Shown: positions 16,184-26,740, counted from the first letter of the stretch. The stretch: 59,310 nucleotides of DNA from Phocaeicola_A sp963643925 (GCA_963643925.1 CAVINS010000008.1:1-59310), one strand, 5' to 3'. Made by a program: numbers and translations. The notes: a model not told the origin generated them from the sequence alone.

Positions 16184-17992
16184 TTAGTAGTTCCAGCCCT
16201 CAGTCTGTTTCAGGTTCGGGTTCTTCTGCGTCTCGCTCAAAGGAACAGGCCATGTGGTCATATAGTCCTTATAGTACCACTTACCGCCGGTAACCTTACC
16301 CCAGAAGGCTTTCACGCCACTGGTCTCCTGATTCTGGAATTTCGTCTGCTTGTAGGTTCCCCAACGCACTTCGTCGAAGTAGTTGATACCCTCCAGACAG
16401 AGCTCCACACGACGTTCGTAGCGGATACGCTCGCGCATGTCTTCCTTAGCTGTCACGGTGTTGTAGCCCGTTCCACCCTTTGTCAGGAGCGGCATACCGG
16501 CACGCTGACGAATCACGTTGACAGCAGCGATGGCATCGTCCAGACGGCCTACCTCATTCAGAGCCTCAGCATAGTGGAGCCAGATGTCGGTGTAGCGGAG
16601 CAAAGGCCAGTCGCAGTGGCAGTGTACACGGTCGATGTAGCGTCCCTTCTCGGTCTCGTTGTACTTTCTGTAGATGTAGTAGCCGGCGCCACGTTTGTCG
16701 TGCCACATGTCGCCACCGTCTTTACCACGGCTCAGATACGGCCAGCGGAGCACTTTGTTCTGCATCTGCACACCGCTATTATAATAAGGACTATAGCAGT
16801 TGGCTGTAGCGTACGGAGTGATGACGGTCTGTTGCAGACGCGGGTCGCGGTTGGCATAAGCCGTCTTGACGCGGGCCTCGTTGCCGGAGTTGAGGTAATA
16901 CTTGTTCATGATGGCCTCTCCCACACGCTTCGTGGCATCCTTGTAGGCACTGCTGTTGGACTTCAGGTTGTCGCGCAAGAAGAACACCTCGCGTTGAGAC
17001 TCGTTCAGGCTGTTCCAACCGGTCAGGTAGTCCTCCCACTTGAACTCTGAGCCGTCGGCATTGCGGTAGTAGTTGACAAAGTCAGGAGAAGGCAGAATCT
17101 CTGTCCAGCAATCATAGTGGTCGCGTGCACCTACCATCAACTGGAAGTTGTCGCAGTAACCGGTGGACTCGTCGAACTGCAAGGGGAAGATCATCTCTTT
17201 GTTCTTCTCGTTCTCGTACTTGAAGAAGTCGATGTACTTGCCGTCCCACAATCCGTAGCCACACTTGCTTACCTCTTCGAAGTCCTTGATGGCAAGGTCA
17301 TACTGCTCTTTCCACAAGTAGACGATACCACGCAAAGCGTAGGCGGCGCCCTTGGAAGGACGTCCGTAGTTGGTTGTCAGTGTGTTGTTGGCCAGATACT
17401 GGTTATTGATGCAGTCGGTAAGGTCGTCAAGGCAAACCTGCCAAACCTCGTCGACCGTGGAGGCTCCACGGTAGGCTTCGCTACTGTTGATGGGCTCCAG
17501 ATAGATGGGCACACCCTTGAAGAGGAGATTCATACGGCAATAGAAGAAGGCGCGCAGGAATTTGCACTCGCACATGAGGCGCTGGTATTTAGCCTCATCG
17601 AGGCCGGCCTTGTGGAGGTTGGCGATGGCATCGTTACAACGGTGGATACCTTCGTAACCGAATTTCCATTCCTTGGAGAACCAAGAGTAACCTGCGCTCG
17701 GGGCCGAAGACACCAGAACATCGGAGTTCAGATAATAAGTACTACAGAAGCCGATGACCTCAATTCCCTGACGGTTCAGACCCGGGTCGGAGGAGCTGTT
17801 GGGGTTAGTGGTGGTCATGGTTTTGGTGTACATGACATCGTAGATACCAGCCACACCTTTATCTGCCAGTTCCTCTGTGGTCCACATACTACCCGTAGAA
17901 ATCTTATCATAGGGAGTAGTATCAAGCATCTCTGTGCATCCTTGCAGCAAGATGCTTCCGATGGATAGACAAGCTATTATAATTCGTTTCAT
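16184..17992 (-). CDS. susD: SusD-like glycan-binding lipoprotein
   Basis: 602 residues. The signal peptide ends in ILLQGC, so the protein is a lipoprotein held at the cell surface. It has the SusD pattern: an early GMW-like segment (ISTGSMWTTEELADKGVAGIYD), TPR-type helices with AEAKFLRAFFYCRMNLLF-like sequence, and the C-terminal RYERRVELCLEGINYFDEVRW typical of the RagB/SusD domain. It forms the lid of the SusC channel and selects the oligosaccharide to be imported. It is encoded 33 nt after susC. Confidence 0.95.
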   Translation of the reverse strand: MKRIIIACLSIGSILLQGCTEMLDTTPYDKISTGSMWTTEELADKGVAGIYDVMYTKTMTTTNPNSSSDPGLNRQGIEVIGFCSTYYLNSDVLVSSAPSAGYSWFSKEWKFGYEGIHRCNDAIANLHKAGLDEAKYQRLMCECKFLRAFFYCRMNLLFKGVPIYLEPINSSEAYRGASTVDEVWQVCLDDLTDCINNQYLANNTLTTNYGRPSKGAAYALRGIVYLWKEQYDLAIKDFEEVSKCGYGLWDGKYIDFFKYENEKNKEMIFPLQFDESTGYCDNFQLMVGARDHYDCWTEILPSPDFVNYYRNADGSEFKWEDYLTGWNSLNESQREVFFLRDNLKSNSSAYKDATKRVGEAIMNKYYLNSGNEARVKTAYANRDPRLQQTVITPYATANCYSPYYNSGVQMQNKVLRWPYLSRGKDGGDMWHDKRGAGYYIYRKYNETEKGRYIDRVHCHCDWPLLRYTDIWLHYAEALNEVGRLDDAIAAVNVIRQRAGMPLLTKGGTGYNTVTAKEDMRERIRYERRVELCLEGINYFDEVRWGTYKQTKFQNQETSGVKAFWGKVTGGKWYYKDYMTTWPVPLSETQKNPNLKQTEGWNY

Positions 17993-18025
17993 AATTCAAT
18001 CATTTAAAAGTGTTTCTAATAGAAC

Positions 18026-21000
18026 TTACAACGACAATTGTACGCCAAAGGCAAACTGTCGGGTCAAAGGATAAGTAACGGAAGTACCCAATTCAGGATC
18101 GAGGCCAGGGAAGTCTGTGATGGTCCACAGGTTCTCGCCCGATACGTAGAGTCTCAGCTTCTCGACAAAGAACTTCTTGGTGAGGTTGGTCGGAAGGGTG
18201 TATCCCAGCTGTACGTTCTTCAGTTTGATGTAGTCGCCCTTGTACAACCAGAACGTGCTGCTTGCATTGTTGGCGCGTTGTGTGTTGTCGGTCAAGCTCG
18301 GATACAAGGCGTTGATGTTTGTACGTGGGTCGTCCGGATTCTCGGGATCATAGAAGTAGTGGTTGTTGGCCACACGTTCGCTGATGCCATAGCCGTTCTT
18401 GGTCTCGGTACCATTGTACTGAGCGTGGTTCCAGTAGAGGTCGAAGCCTGCGCAACCTGCCCACAGCATGTAGAAGTCGAAGCCTTTGTATGCGGCAGAG
18501 AGGTTGAAACCAAAGTTGTACTTAGGCATCGATGAGGAACCTGTGAAGTTCAGGTCGTGGGTATCACCATAGTCACCGTCACCATTGGCGTCGTCATAGA
18601 TGAGGTCGCCATACCACAACGAGCTCTTGGAGACTTTGCTCACGCCCTTGAATGTGTATCCGTCAGCAATCATGGCCTTTACCCAAGCCATATCGGACTC
18701 CGTACGAATCATGCCGTCCTTCGGTCCGGCGTTGATGTCGGGTTTGCCTTCGGTGTAGGAACCGTCGCCATGATAGAGGCTTCTGATATAGTATTCACCC
18801 AACATTCTGCCTTCGACGATGACACCGCCGAATCCGCTTTGTGCCACATCGCCGTAGTTGCTATAGAAGGTAGTGGGATAGCCGTTCTCATCATATTCCC
18901 AGTGTTTGTCGAGTTTGCCTTTGTACTTGACAACCTTGTTCTTGTTGAAAGAGAAGTTACCGCCAATCTTATAGGTGAAGTCCTTGATGCGGTCCTGCCA
19001 TGCCAGGGAGAACTCGATACCGTTGTTGCGTACCTTGGCGATATTTTCTGTAGCACCGGTTACCTTACCCATTGACAACGGGATAGAGGGAGTGAACAAG
19101 ATACCGCTCGTCAGTTTGTTGTACCATTCTACCTCACCGGAGAGGCGGTTGTCGAAGAAACCGAAGTCGATACCGATGTTGGTGGTAGTGGTTGTCTCCC
19201 ACTCGAGCGCGCTGTTACCTTGTTTGGTGACAGCCATACCTGTGGTCGGCGTACCGTCCAACACTACCTTATTGGTTGCATAGCTGGCCTGCCAGTCGTA
19301 GTTGCCCGAGGCATTGTTACCCATCTTACCCCAAGAAGCGCGGATCTTCAAGTTCGAGAGATAGTCCTTCGCAAAGCTCATGAACTTCTCCTCGTTGATG
19401 CGCCATCCTGCGGAGAATGAGGGGAAGAGACCCCAACGGCTATCGGGAGAGAATTTCGACGAACCATCGTAACGAACGTTGGCCTCGAACAGATAGCGTC
19501 CCTTGAACGCGTAGTTGAGACGACCGAAGTAAGAGATGAGCGCCCAGTCTGCCTCGGAACTGGAGGTGGCGTTGAGCTCGGTGGCTGTGTTCAGCAGTGT
19601 CAATCCCCAGTCGGCCATGCCTTTACGGGTGGCTGTGAAGGTGCTCTCTTTCAGATAAGAGGTGGTGAAACCTGCCAGGACACCCAGGTCATGATCCTTG
19701 GCAATGGTGGTGTTGTAACGGGCCAGAATCTCGGAGTTCTTGCGGATTCTCTTATAGGAGGAGTTGTAGATGGAGGCATTCTCCAGCGCACTCTCGCTGA
19801 CACTCTCGTTGGTCACATAGTTCCACAGACCATTGGGGATGCCCCAAGTGGCATAGTCGAGCCAGTCGGGAGCGTAGTTGTAGCTGGCCTCGATGGAGAG
19901 TCCCTTCATCGGGCTGATGATACCATAGAGGGTGAAGTTGCCACGGAACTTCTTGTCATATCCCGAGCGGGCCATCTGATAGAAGATGTTGTTGGCATTG
20001 GTAGACTCCTCAGTGGCAGCCGCCTGGCCCCACTTGTTGGTCTCGCCGGGATAGACACCCGGAGTGGTGATGGACAGATACTCGAATCCACGGCTGACAT
20101 TGGTCAGTCCAAAGTGTTCCTTCAGTCCATTCAAGCGGGTTCCGATGGACAACCAATTGTTGACCTTCATCTCGATGTTGGCACGGAACTGGAACTGCTC
20201 CTGTCCGGAGTCCATACCTTTCTTATTCATGATACCGTCGGTGTCATAGTATCCCAAGGAGAGGAAATACTTGGCTTTTTCGCTGCTGCCGGACACTGAC
20301 ATGTTGTGTTTCTGAGAGAAACCTGTACCCATAATCTCGCCGAACCAGTCGGTGTTGGGGTAAGCCATGTAGTTAAGCATGCCATTTTCGTTGGTTCCGT
20401 TGGGGTTCTTCTGTGCCTCGCGCCAAGCCTCGATGGTGGCGTCGCCGAAGACGTGGGCTTTGTCCATGTTGTCGGTACCCTCGTTGATAAGTTCCATGTG
20501 ACGGGCATAGTCGCTTACCAGTTTCAGCTTGTTCTGCGGCTCGAGGAAAGAAGCGTAGAACGAATAGTTCACCTTGGTCTTGCCCTCGCCCTTCTTTGTG
20601 GTGACGAGGATTACACCGTTGGCGGCACGTGATCCGTAGATGGCTGCCGAAGCGGCATCCTTCAGGACGGTGATGCTGGCGATATCCTCGGTATTTACAT
20701 TATTCATATCCCACTCGATACCGTCGACCAGCACCAACGGGTTGTTGGAGTTCATGGTACCCAAACCTCTGACGCGGATGGTGGCACCCTGCGAACCCGG
20801 TTTGCCGGAGCTCTGTTGTACCTGCACACCGGCAGAGAGACCGGCCATAGCACTGGAGGCATTGGCGATGGGTCGGCTCGACATCTCCTGGTCGAAGTTC
20901 ACCGTGGAGACCGAACCGGTGAGGTTCACTTTCTTCTGAACACCGTATCCTACGACCACCAACTCGTCGAGAGCCTCAGCCTTAGGATAGAGGGTAACGT

Positions 21001-21271
21001 TGATTTTTGTTTTTGATTTGTCTACAGCGATGGTCTGCGAGTCATAGCCGATGTAGCTAAACTGGAGTTTGCTGCCCGCTGTGACTTGGATGGTGTACTC
21101 ACCATTCAGGTCTGTTGTCGTTCCGCTACCTGTTCCTACAACCGAAACAGCAGCTCCCGGCAAAGGATAGTTACTCTCGTCGGTAACCACTCCCGAAATC
21201 TTTATTTGCTGCGCATACATCGTCAGGCATTGCAGAGCAAATAGAGCCAAAAATAAGATGTGCTTTTTCAT
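18026..21271 (-). CDS. susC: SusC/RagA-type TonB-dependent outer-membrane transporter
   Basis: 1081 residues. Signal peptide (to MYAQ), then a carboxypeptidase-regulatory-like domain (ISGVVTDESNYPLPGAAVSV), the SusC linker box DELVVVGYGVQKKVNLTGSV, a plug domain with VLKDAASAAIYGSRAANGVI, and a 22-strand barrel ending QFAFGVQLSL. It imports the oligosaccharides held by SusD, using TonB energy. It leads the operon susC-susD-lyase-lyase-GH88. A -7 box (TAATTTTG read at 21435-21442) would give a leader of roughly 155 nt. Confidence 0.95.
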   Translation of the reverse strand: MKKHILFLALFALQCLTMYAQQIKISGVVTDESNYPLPGAAVSVVGTGSGTTTDLNGEYTIQVTAGSKLQFSYIGYDSQTIAVDKSKTKINVTLYPKAEALDELVVVGYGVQKKVNLTGSVSTVNFDQEMSSRPIANASSAMAGLSAGVQVQQSSGKPGSQGATIRVRGLGTMNSNNPLVLVDGIEWDMNNVNTEDIASITVLKDAASAAIYGSRAANGVILVTTKKGEGKTKVNYSFYASFLEPQNKLKLVSDYARHMELINEGTDNMDKAHVFGDATIEAWREAQKNPNGTNENGMLNYMAYPNTDWFGEIMGTGFSQKHNMSVSGSSEKAKYFLSLGYYDTDGIMNKKGMDSGQEQFQFRANIEMKVNNWLSIGTRLNGLKEHFGLTNVSRGFEYLSITTPGVYPGETNKWGQAAATEESTNANNIFYQMARSGYDKKFRGNFTLYGIISPMKGLSIEASYNYAPDWLDYATWGIPNGLWNYVTNESVSESALENASIYNSSYKRIRKNSEILARYNTTIAKDHDLGVLAGFTTSYLKESTFTATRKGMADWGLTLLNTATELNATSSSEADWALISYFGRLNYAFKGRYLFEANVRYDGSSKFSPDSRWGLFPSFSAGWRINEEKFMSFAKDYLSNLKIRASWGKMGNNASGNYDWQASYATNKVVLDGTPTTGMAVTKQGNSALEWETTTTTNIGIDFGFFDNRLSGEVEWYNKLTSGILFTPSIPLSMGKVTGATENIAKVRNNGIEFSLAWQDRIKDFTYKIGGNFSFNKNKVVKYKGKLDKHWEYDENGYPTTFYSNYGDVAQSGFGGVIVEGRMLGEYYIRSLYHGDGSYTEGKPDINAGPKDGMIRTESDMAWVKAMIADGYTFKGVSKVSKSSLWYGDLIYDDANGDGDYGDTHDLNFTGSSSMPKYNFGFNLSAAYKGFDFYMLWAGCAGFDLYWNHAQYNGTETKNGYGISERVANNHYFYDPENPDDPRTNINALYPSLTDNTQRANNASSTFWLYKGDYIKLKNVQLGYTLPTNLTKKFFVEKLRLYVSGENLWTITDFPGLDPELGTSVTYPLTRQFAFGVQLSL

Positions 21272-21631
21272 AATGATTTAATATAACAATTGATTTAACA
21301 CTACTATTCACCGAAGACCACACCCGGAGACTCACGGCCATTGCCGCTACCGAAACCGAACCCGTCAGGACGAGTGTTACAGAGACAAGCCCCAGCCGCT
21401 CGAATCCCCTAAGTATGGTCAATGATGGACGATGCAAAATTATGCAGAACCCCACAATGGGAATAGTCCGATTGCGTAAAACAATAACACTTTCAGCACG
21501 GGACGGAAGAAGGGAACTGGACGAATAGTTCAAACTGGTCAAGTTAGATACATATCTGGTCATATTCCGTAAAAGGACTGCGAAAGATGAAAATATGGCC
21601 TATATTTGCGTATCGCAAATCTATAGACGAC
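21272..21631. promoter_or_regulatory. Divergent control region between susC and the hybrid sensor
   Basis: 360 bp without a gene. On the minus strand, TAATTTTG (21435-21442) is a likely -7 box for susC. On the plus strand, TATATTTG (21601-21608) is the -7 box for the sensor gene. The AraC-type output domain of the sensor should bind here, upstream of susC, but I see no clear direct repeat to name as its site. The untranslated susC leader is unusually GC-rich. Confidence 0.5.
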
Positions 21632-24600
21632 ATGAATTGTTTTCTTCGCATACTGGTATCGGTCGTGGCAGTGGCACAGACATTCTCGCTCTGCGCACAG
21701 ACCTTCTCCGTCATGAGAAAGTACGACGTAAAGAACGGACTCTCCGACAATACGGTGAGAAGCATCCTGCAAGACTCCACCGGGTACATCTGGTTGGGCA
21801 CCAAGGATGGGGTGAACCGCTTCAACGGAAGTGAGTTCGTGAAATTCGCCGGCTCGACCAACCCGACGGACAACATACTCATAAACGTACTGAAGCTACA
21901 CCCGCACAGCAACAAGAAGGATGTGTGGACCGCCACCACGGACGGGCTCTACCTGTTCGACACACAGACGAACCAGTTCACCCCGTTCGACAAGAAGACG
22001 GACGAGGGCATCGGCATCGAGCGAAGCGTAAGCGACATCTGCTATGACGACGACGGACAGCTGTGGATCGGTACGGCAAGAGGACTGTTTGTCTACAACG
22101 AACAGAGCGGGCAATTGCGTAGATATACCAGAACACAGGCCGACCCTACGTCGCTCCCCGACAATCAGGTAATCTCCGTCTTCAAAGACTCTTCGGGGAC
22201 ACTCTGGATAGGAACCCGCAACGGGATAGCCCGATACAAGAAGAAACCCGACAACTTTGCGGTCTACCGACTGCGACAGCGGGCCAACACCTCCAACCCC
22301 TTCGAGATAAGCAGCATCATGGAAGCCTCCGACGGAGAGATATGGGCGGGCACCCGCTACGACGGACTGCTGCACCTGGACCAATCGGACGGCACCATCA
22401 CCGTGTACCCTGTGGCGACGACCCGTCAGGACAACACCTGGATCAGGGCCATCTTCCAGTATAGCCCAGGGCTCTTCTTCATAGGTGCGGAGGACGGACT
22501 GTTCATGTTCCGCCCGCAAGAGAAGTCGCTGCAAAGGTTGGAGGCATTCAACGCCAAGAGCATCTACTCCTTCAGCAGCGACCGCGAGGGCGGTGTGTGG
22601 GTGGGCACCTACTTCGACGGCATCTACTACATCTCGCCGCAAAGCAACAGCATCAAGTGGTTCTACGAGGACAGCAAGCAGAACTCCCTCTCGGGCAACG
22701 CCGTCAGCCAGTTCTGCGAGGACCCCGACGGGAACCTGTGGATTGCCACGGAGAACGGCGGACTGAACTACTTCGACACCCACACCGAGACCTTCACACA
22801 CTACAAAGCCAACGGCTCGTCGGCAAGCATCAGCTACAACAACATTCACGCCTTGATGCTGGACGACCAGCAGCTGTGGATAGGCACCTTCTCCAAAGGC
22901 ATCGACATCATGGACCTGCGGACACACACCATCGTGAAGAACTATCAATGCCGCCTCAACGACTCCACCTCCATCCCCGACAACTACGTCTTCTCACTCT
23001 ACAAAAACCGGCGGGGAGAGCGGTTCATCGGCACCATGGGAGGATTCTGCCAATACATCCCCGAGACCGGCAGGTTTCACCGGTTCAAGGAAATGGGATA
23101 CCTGTTTATATATGACATGCTGGAAGACAGCAACGGATTGCTGTGGATTGCCACCAAGGGCGACGGCGTGTGGAGCTACGACAGCCAGACACGGAAGTTC
23201 AAGAACTACCGGCACTCCGCCGACGACGAGACTTCGCTGGGCGACAACCGCGCGGTGCGCATCTACATCGACCGCAAGGGACAGCTGTGGTTCTGCATGG
23301 AGGGTGGCGGCATCTCGCGCTACGACTACAACACAGACTCCTTCGTGAACTACGACTACCGGAAGAAGTTGCCCAACCACGTCATCTACGGAATGCTGGA
23401 CGACAAGGAGGGCAACCTGTGGCTGTCGTCCAACTACGGACTCATAAGGTACAACCCACTGACCGAGGAGTCGAAGCTCTACACCCACGAGGACGGACTG
23501 CAGAGCAACCTGTTCAACACCCGCTCATCGCTGAAGACCTCCGCGGGGCTGTTCTACTTCGGAGGCGTGGAAGGCTTCAACTGCTTCTCGCCCGAACGTC
23601 TGTACACCAACACCGTGAAACCGACCGCAGCCATCGCCTACATCCGGCTACACGACAGCAGGGTTAGCGACGAGGCGCAGGTGATAAACATCGGCCGGCA
23701 ACAAGAGTTCTCGGTAAACTACCACATCTCCTCGTTCGAGATAGGCTACGAATGCCTGAGCTTTGTGGCCCCGTCGAAGAACCGCTACGCCTACAAGATA
23801 GAGGGCGTACACAACGACTGGGTCTACACGGACAAGCACTCCGTCACCTTCGTAGACTTGCCCTCGGGCACCTACCGGTTCCGCTTGAAGGTGGCAAACA
23901 ACGACGGCGTGTGGAGCGAGAACCCCTGCTACATAGACCTGCACATAGAGGCTCCGCTGTGGAAGACCGCCGGTGCCAAGTTCGTCTACTCCCTGCTCCT
24001 GCTGGGCGTGGCCTATCTGCTGATGCTCAGCTACACGAAGAGGCAACAGAAGAAACGGAAACGTGAGAAGGAAGAGATGGAGATGATGATGGAGAAAGAG
24101 ATGTACCGCTCGAAGATTCAGTTCTTCACGAACGTGGCGCACGAGATAAAGACGCCGGTGAGTCTGATAAAGGCACCGTTGGAGGCGGTCATGGAGTCTG
24201 GCCAATGGGACGAGGACACCGAGTCGAACCTCACCGTCATCCGGCAGAACACCGACCGCCTGCTGGAGCTCATCAAGCAGTTGCTGAACTTCCGCAAGGT
24301 GGACCAGGAAGGCTTCAAGCTGTCGTTCAGCGAGGAGGACATCATCCCGCTGCTGAACGGCATCATCAGACGATTCTCTTCCTCGTCGCCCTCGGTGACC
24401 ATACACACCGACTTCCGACAGGAACACCTATTATATAATGTAGACACGGAAGCGCTGACGAAGATTGTCAGCAACCTGCTGACCAACGGATTCAAGTATG
24501 CGCGCACGGGCATCTGGGTTTCCGCCGGCGAGGTGGAAGTGGACGGCAGTCCTATGCTGGAGATCAGTGTGGGCGACGATGGTCCGGGCGTGTCGGAGAC

Positions 24601-25612
24601 GGAATCGGCCAAGATATTCGAGATGTTCTACCGCTCGAAGGACAACACCTCGACGGAGACAGGCTTCGGCATCGGGCTGAGTCTGGTGAAGCTGCTGGTG
24701 GACAAGCACGGCGGAAAGATTGAGGTCGGGAAGAGCAGTCAGGGAGGATTCCTGATTACCATCCGTCTGCCTAAGATAGAAGCCAGTGCCCCCAAGCAGA
24801 CTACCAACCCCACCCCTGCCCCCTATGAGCACGAGACCTCGGGCCATTATGAGCTGGGCGACTGCAACCTGTTAATTGTGGAGGACACCCACGACATGCT
24901 GGAGTTTCTGATGAAGAACCTCGGTTACAACTACAACGTGCTGGGTGCCACGAACGGGAAAGAGGCATTGAAGATACTGCAGAACAGCACGGTGGACATC
25001 ATCATCAGCGACATTGTGATGCCCGAGATGGACGGATTCGAGTTGCTGGGCGCGGTGCGTGCGGACAAGATGTTGTGTCACATCCCGTTCATCCTGCTGT
25101 CGGCACAGAACTCGGTGAACTCGAAGATTACCGGACTGGAGTATGGCGCGGACGCCTACATCGAGAAACCTTTCTCGCTGAGCCACATCAAGGCGACGAT
25201 AGACAACCTGCTGAAGAACAGGAAGGTGCTGTTCGAGCGCTTCGCCAACATGACGAGTCTGGAGTACGGGCAAGGAGAGATCAAACGGCCGGACTTCGAG
25301 TGGTTGGAGCAGGTGAACAACATCATCATCCAGAACTTTACCAACGAGAGCTTCACCGTCGATACGCTGGCATCGGAGATGGCCCTTAGCCGCTCGAACC
25401 TGCAGCGTAAGCTGAAAGGTGTGACCGGTCTGCCGCCCATCGACTACATCCGCCTTGTACGTCTGAAGTCCGCTGCACAGTACCTGAAAGAAGGTAAGTA
25501 CCGGGTGAACGAGGTCTGCTACCTGGTAGGCTTCAGCAACCACTCCTACTTCGCCCGCTGCTTCCAAAAGCAGTTCGGCATGTTGCCCAAGGATTACATG
25601 AAGGGGAAATGA
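21632..25612 (+). CDS. Hybrid two-component system regulator (HTCS) of the polysaccharide locus
   Basis: 1326 residues from ATG 21632; codons further upstream precede the -7 box at 21601-21608. Order of parts: signal peptide (MNCFLRILVSVVAVAQTFSLCAQ), two seven-bladed propellers of Reg_prop repeats (IWLGTKDGVNRF-type), a Y_Y_Y domain near residue 700-780, a membrane helix (about 783-803), HisKA with H837 (NVAHEIKTP), HATPase (LLTNGFKYA, GFGIGLSLVK), a receiver with D1127 (IISDIVMPEMDG), and an AraC-type HTH at the C-terminus. The periplasmic part senses a breakdown product of the target glycan; the output activates susC. All catalytic residues are intact. Confidence 0.95.
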   Translation: MNCFLRILVSVVAVAQTFSLCAQTFSVMRKYDVKNGLSDNTVRSILQDSTGYIWLGTKDGVNRFNGSEFVKFAGSTNPTDNILINVLKLHPHSNKKDVWTATTDGLYLFDTQTNQFTPFDKKTDEGIGIERSVSDICYDDDGQLWIGTARGLFVYNEQSGQLRRYTRTQADPTSLPDNQVISVFKDSSGTLWIGTRNGIARYKKKPDNFAVYRLRQRANTSNPFEISSIMEASDGEIWAGTRYDGLLHLDQSDGTITVYPVATTRQDNTWIRAIFQYSPGLFFIGAEDGLFMFRPQEKSLQRLEAFNAKSIYSFSSDREGGVWVGTYFDGIYYISPQSNSIKWFYEDSKQNSLSGNAVSQFCEDPDGNLWIATENGGLNYFDTHTETFTHYKANGSSASISYNNIHALMLDDQQLWIGTFSKGIDIMDLRTHTIVKNYQCRLNDSTSIPDNYVFSLYKNRRGERFIGTMGGFCQYIPETGRFHRFKEMGYLFIYDMLEDSNGLLWIATKGDGVWSYDSQTRKFKNYRHSADDETSLGDNRAVRIYIDRKGQLWFCMEGGGISRYDYNTDSFVNYDYRKKLPNHVIYGMLDDKEGNLWLSSNYGLIRYNPLTEESKLYTHEDGLQSNLFNTRSSLKTSAGLFYFGGVEGFNCFSPERLYTNTVKPTAAIAYIRLHDSRVSDEAQVINIGRQQEFSVNYHISSFEIGYECLSFVAPSKNRYAYKIEGVHNDWVYTDKHSVTFVDLPSGTYRFRLKVANNDGVWSENPCYIDLHIEAPLWKTAGAKFVYSLLLLGVAYLLMLSYTKRQQKKRKREKEEMEMMMEKEMYRSKIQFFTNVAHEIKTPVSLIKAPLEAVMESGQWDEDTESNLTVIRQNTDRLLELIKQLLNFRKVDQEGFKLSFSEEDIIPLLNGIIRRFSSSSPSVTIHTDFRQEHLLYNVDTEALTKIVSNLLTNGFKYARTGIWVSAGEVEVDGSPMLEISVGDDGPGVSETESAKIFEMFYRSKDNTSTETGFGIGLSLVKLLVDKHGGKIEVGKSSQGGFLITIRLPKIEASAPKQTTNPTPAPYEHETSGHYELGDCNLLIVEDTHDMLEFLMKNLGYNYNVLGATNGKEALKILQNSTVDIIISDIVMPEMDGFELLGAVRADKMLCHIPFILLSAQNSVNSKITGLEYGADAYIEKPFSLSHIKATIDNLLKNRKVLFERFANMTSLEYGQGEIKRPDFEWLEQVNNIIIQNFTNESFTVDTLASEMALSRSNLQRKLKGVTGLPPIDYIRLVRLKSAAQYLKEGKYRVNEVCYLVGFSNHSYFARCFQKQFGMLPKDYMKGK

Positions 25613-25669
25613 AGTCCCTTGACAGGCAACACTTACCCAAGTCCGGAATAAGATGCGGGCATAATGCGG

Positions 25670-26740
25670 TTAGCTGAATGTTGAGCCATCGCAGTCGCGG
25701 CGAAGACTGCTGCCCGATTTGCTGTAGCTATTGCCGTTGTCATCCAGCATTTGTCCATTGGGGTAACGGCGCACATTCACCGTATTTCCTTCCACATCTG
25801 TTACTTGTCGGTAGTCGGGACCACTGCTGGAAGAACTACTGCTACTGGGGGCAGTTATGAAACCAAGCGCAATTCGGAACATCAAATAATAGATGAATAT
25901 TGTCACAGTCAGCACGATGAGGTAGCATATCATGACGTAAGAGAGAATGATCCACCATAGTTGCACCTTTGCGGCATGTTTTCCATAGAAACGTTTGGTC
26001 GTTTTGTAGTTTGACCTTAGCTTGAACGGGTTTTGAAGCGAGGACAATCGGTCTTCCGGCATGATGGGCGCGCCTGCTCTCTTATTCCAACGTTTACGCA
26101 TCTTTTCCCACAGGAAGAGATACATGAATATCTCTATGACAATCCAAATGAGGACGACCTTTTGTAGTAGCCCGATTGCATATATCACGCCCATCACTAT
26201 CCACCCCACAAGGCTGATGGATTCGTCTTCTTGGACATCGGTTTGAGAGGCTTCTTGCGTAGTGTCTTGCTCTTGAGCGGATGACGTGACGGACGCAGCG
26301 TCTTTCGTTCTCTTGCTTGTCGTTGTTTCTACGATGGCCTTTGGACTCCCGCCAGTCTGTTCCTTGGCCTCCGGAGCACTTTGGACGCTTTCAACCGCCA
26401 ACCTTTCACAACAATAGGTAGCCACATAAGCCGTCTGACCATTGTATATAAACTTTATCATGTCGCCGTCAATTGCCTCTTCCTCTATTTCATAGCCCCG
26501 ATGGATTACCCCCAACTTGTTGAGATAGTCGGGAGAACTCCAGACGGTGAGGTCTTGTTCGGACACCCTCCACCTGTCGCCTGTGTCGGCCATTGCGGAA
26601 AGCGAAGCGAACAGGCCTGTCAAAAAGAGAATTATTCGAACGCTGCAAGTCCTAAAGAATGGACTTAGGGGGGGGGTAGGAAAACGGTCCGAGAGCTCCC
26701 GAACTTTTGGATTACGACTAACGATAGAAGATTTCTTCAT
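25670..26740 (-). CDS. Membrane protein with SH3-like periplasmic domain; G9 tract near the 5' end
   Basis: 356 residues as read from 26740. After a hydrophobic segment (IILFLTGLFASLSAMA) comes an SH3-like stretch (WRVSEQDLTVWSSPDYLNKL), a Ser/Thr/Glu-rich linker, two or three membrane helices (LVGWIVMGVIYAIGLL; WWIILSYVMICYLIVLTV), and a Ser-rich tail with SSSSSSSS and YPNGQMLDDNGN. I do not recognise a function. The hydrophobic segment looks like a signal peptide but begins about residue 33, and between the ATG and it lies a run of nine C (G9 at 26668-26676 on the plus strand). Either translation starts later (GTG before RIILF) or slippage in the tract could switch the gene. Confidence 0.6.
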   Translation of the reverse strand: MKKSSIVSRNPKVRELSDRFPTPPLSPFFRTCSVRIILFLTGLFASLSAMADTGDRWRVSEQDLTVWSSPDYLNKLGVIHRGYEIEEEAIDGDMIKFIYNGQTAYVATYCCERLAVESVQSAPEAKEQTGGSPKAIVETTTSKRTKDAASVTSSAQEQDTTQEASQTDVQEDESISLVGWIVMGVIYAIGLLQKVVLIWIVIEIFMYLFLWEKMRKRWNKRAGAPIMPEDRLSSLQNPFKLRSNYKTTKRFYGKHAAKVQLWWIILSYVMICYLIVLTVTIFIYYLMFRIALGFITAPSSSSSSSSGPDYRQVTDVEGNTVNVRRYPNGQMLDDNGNSYSKSGSSLRRDCDGSTFS

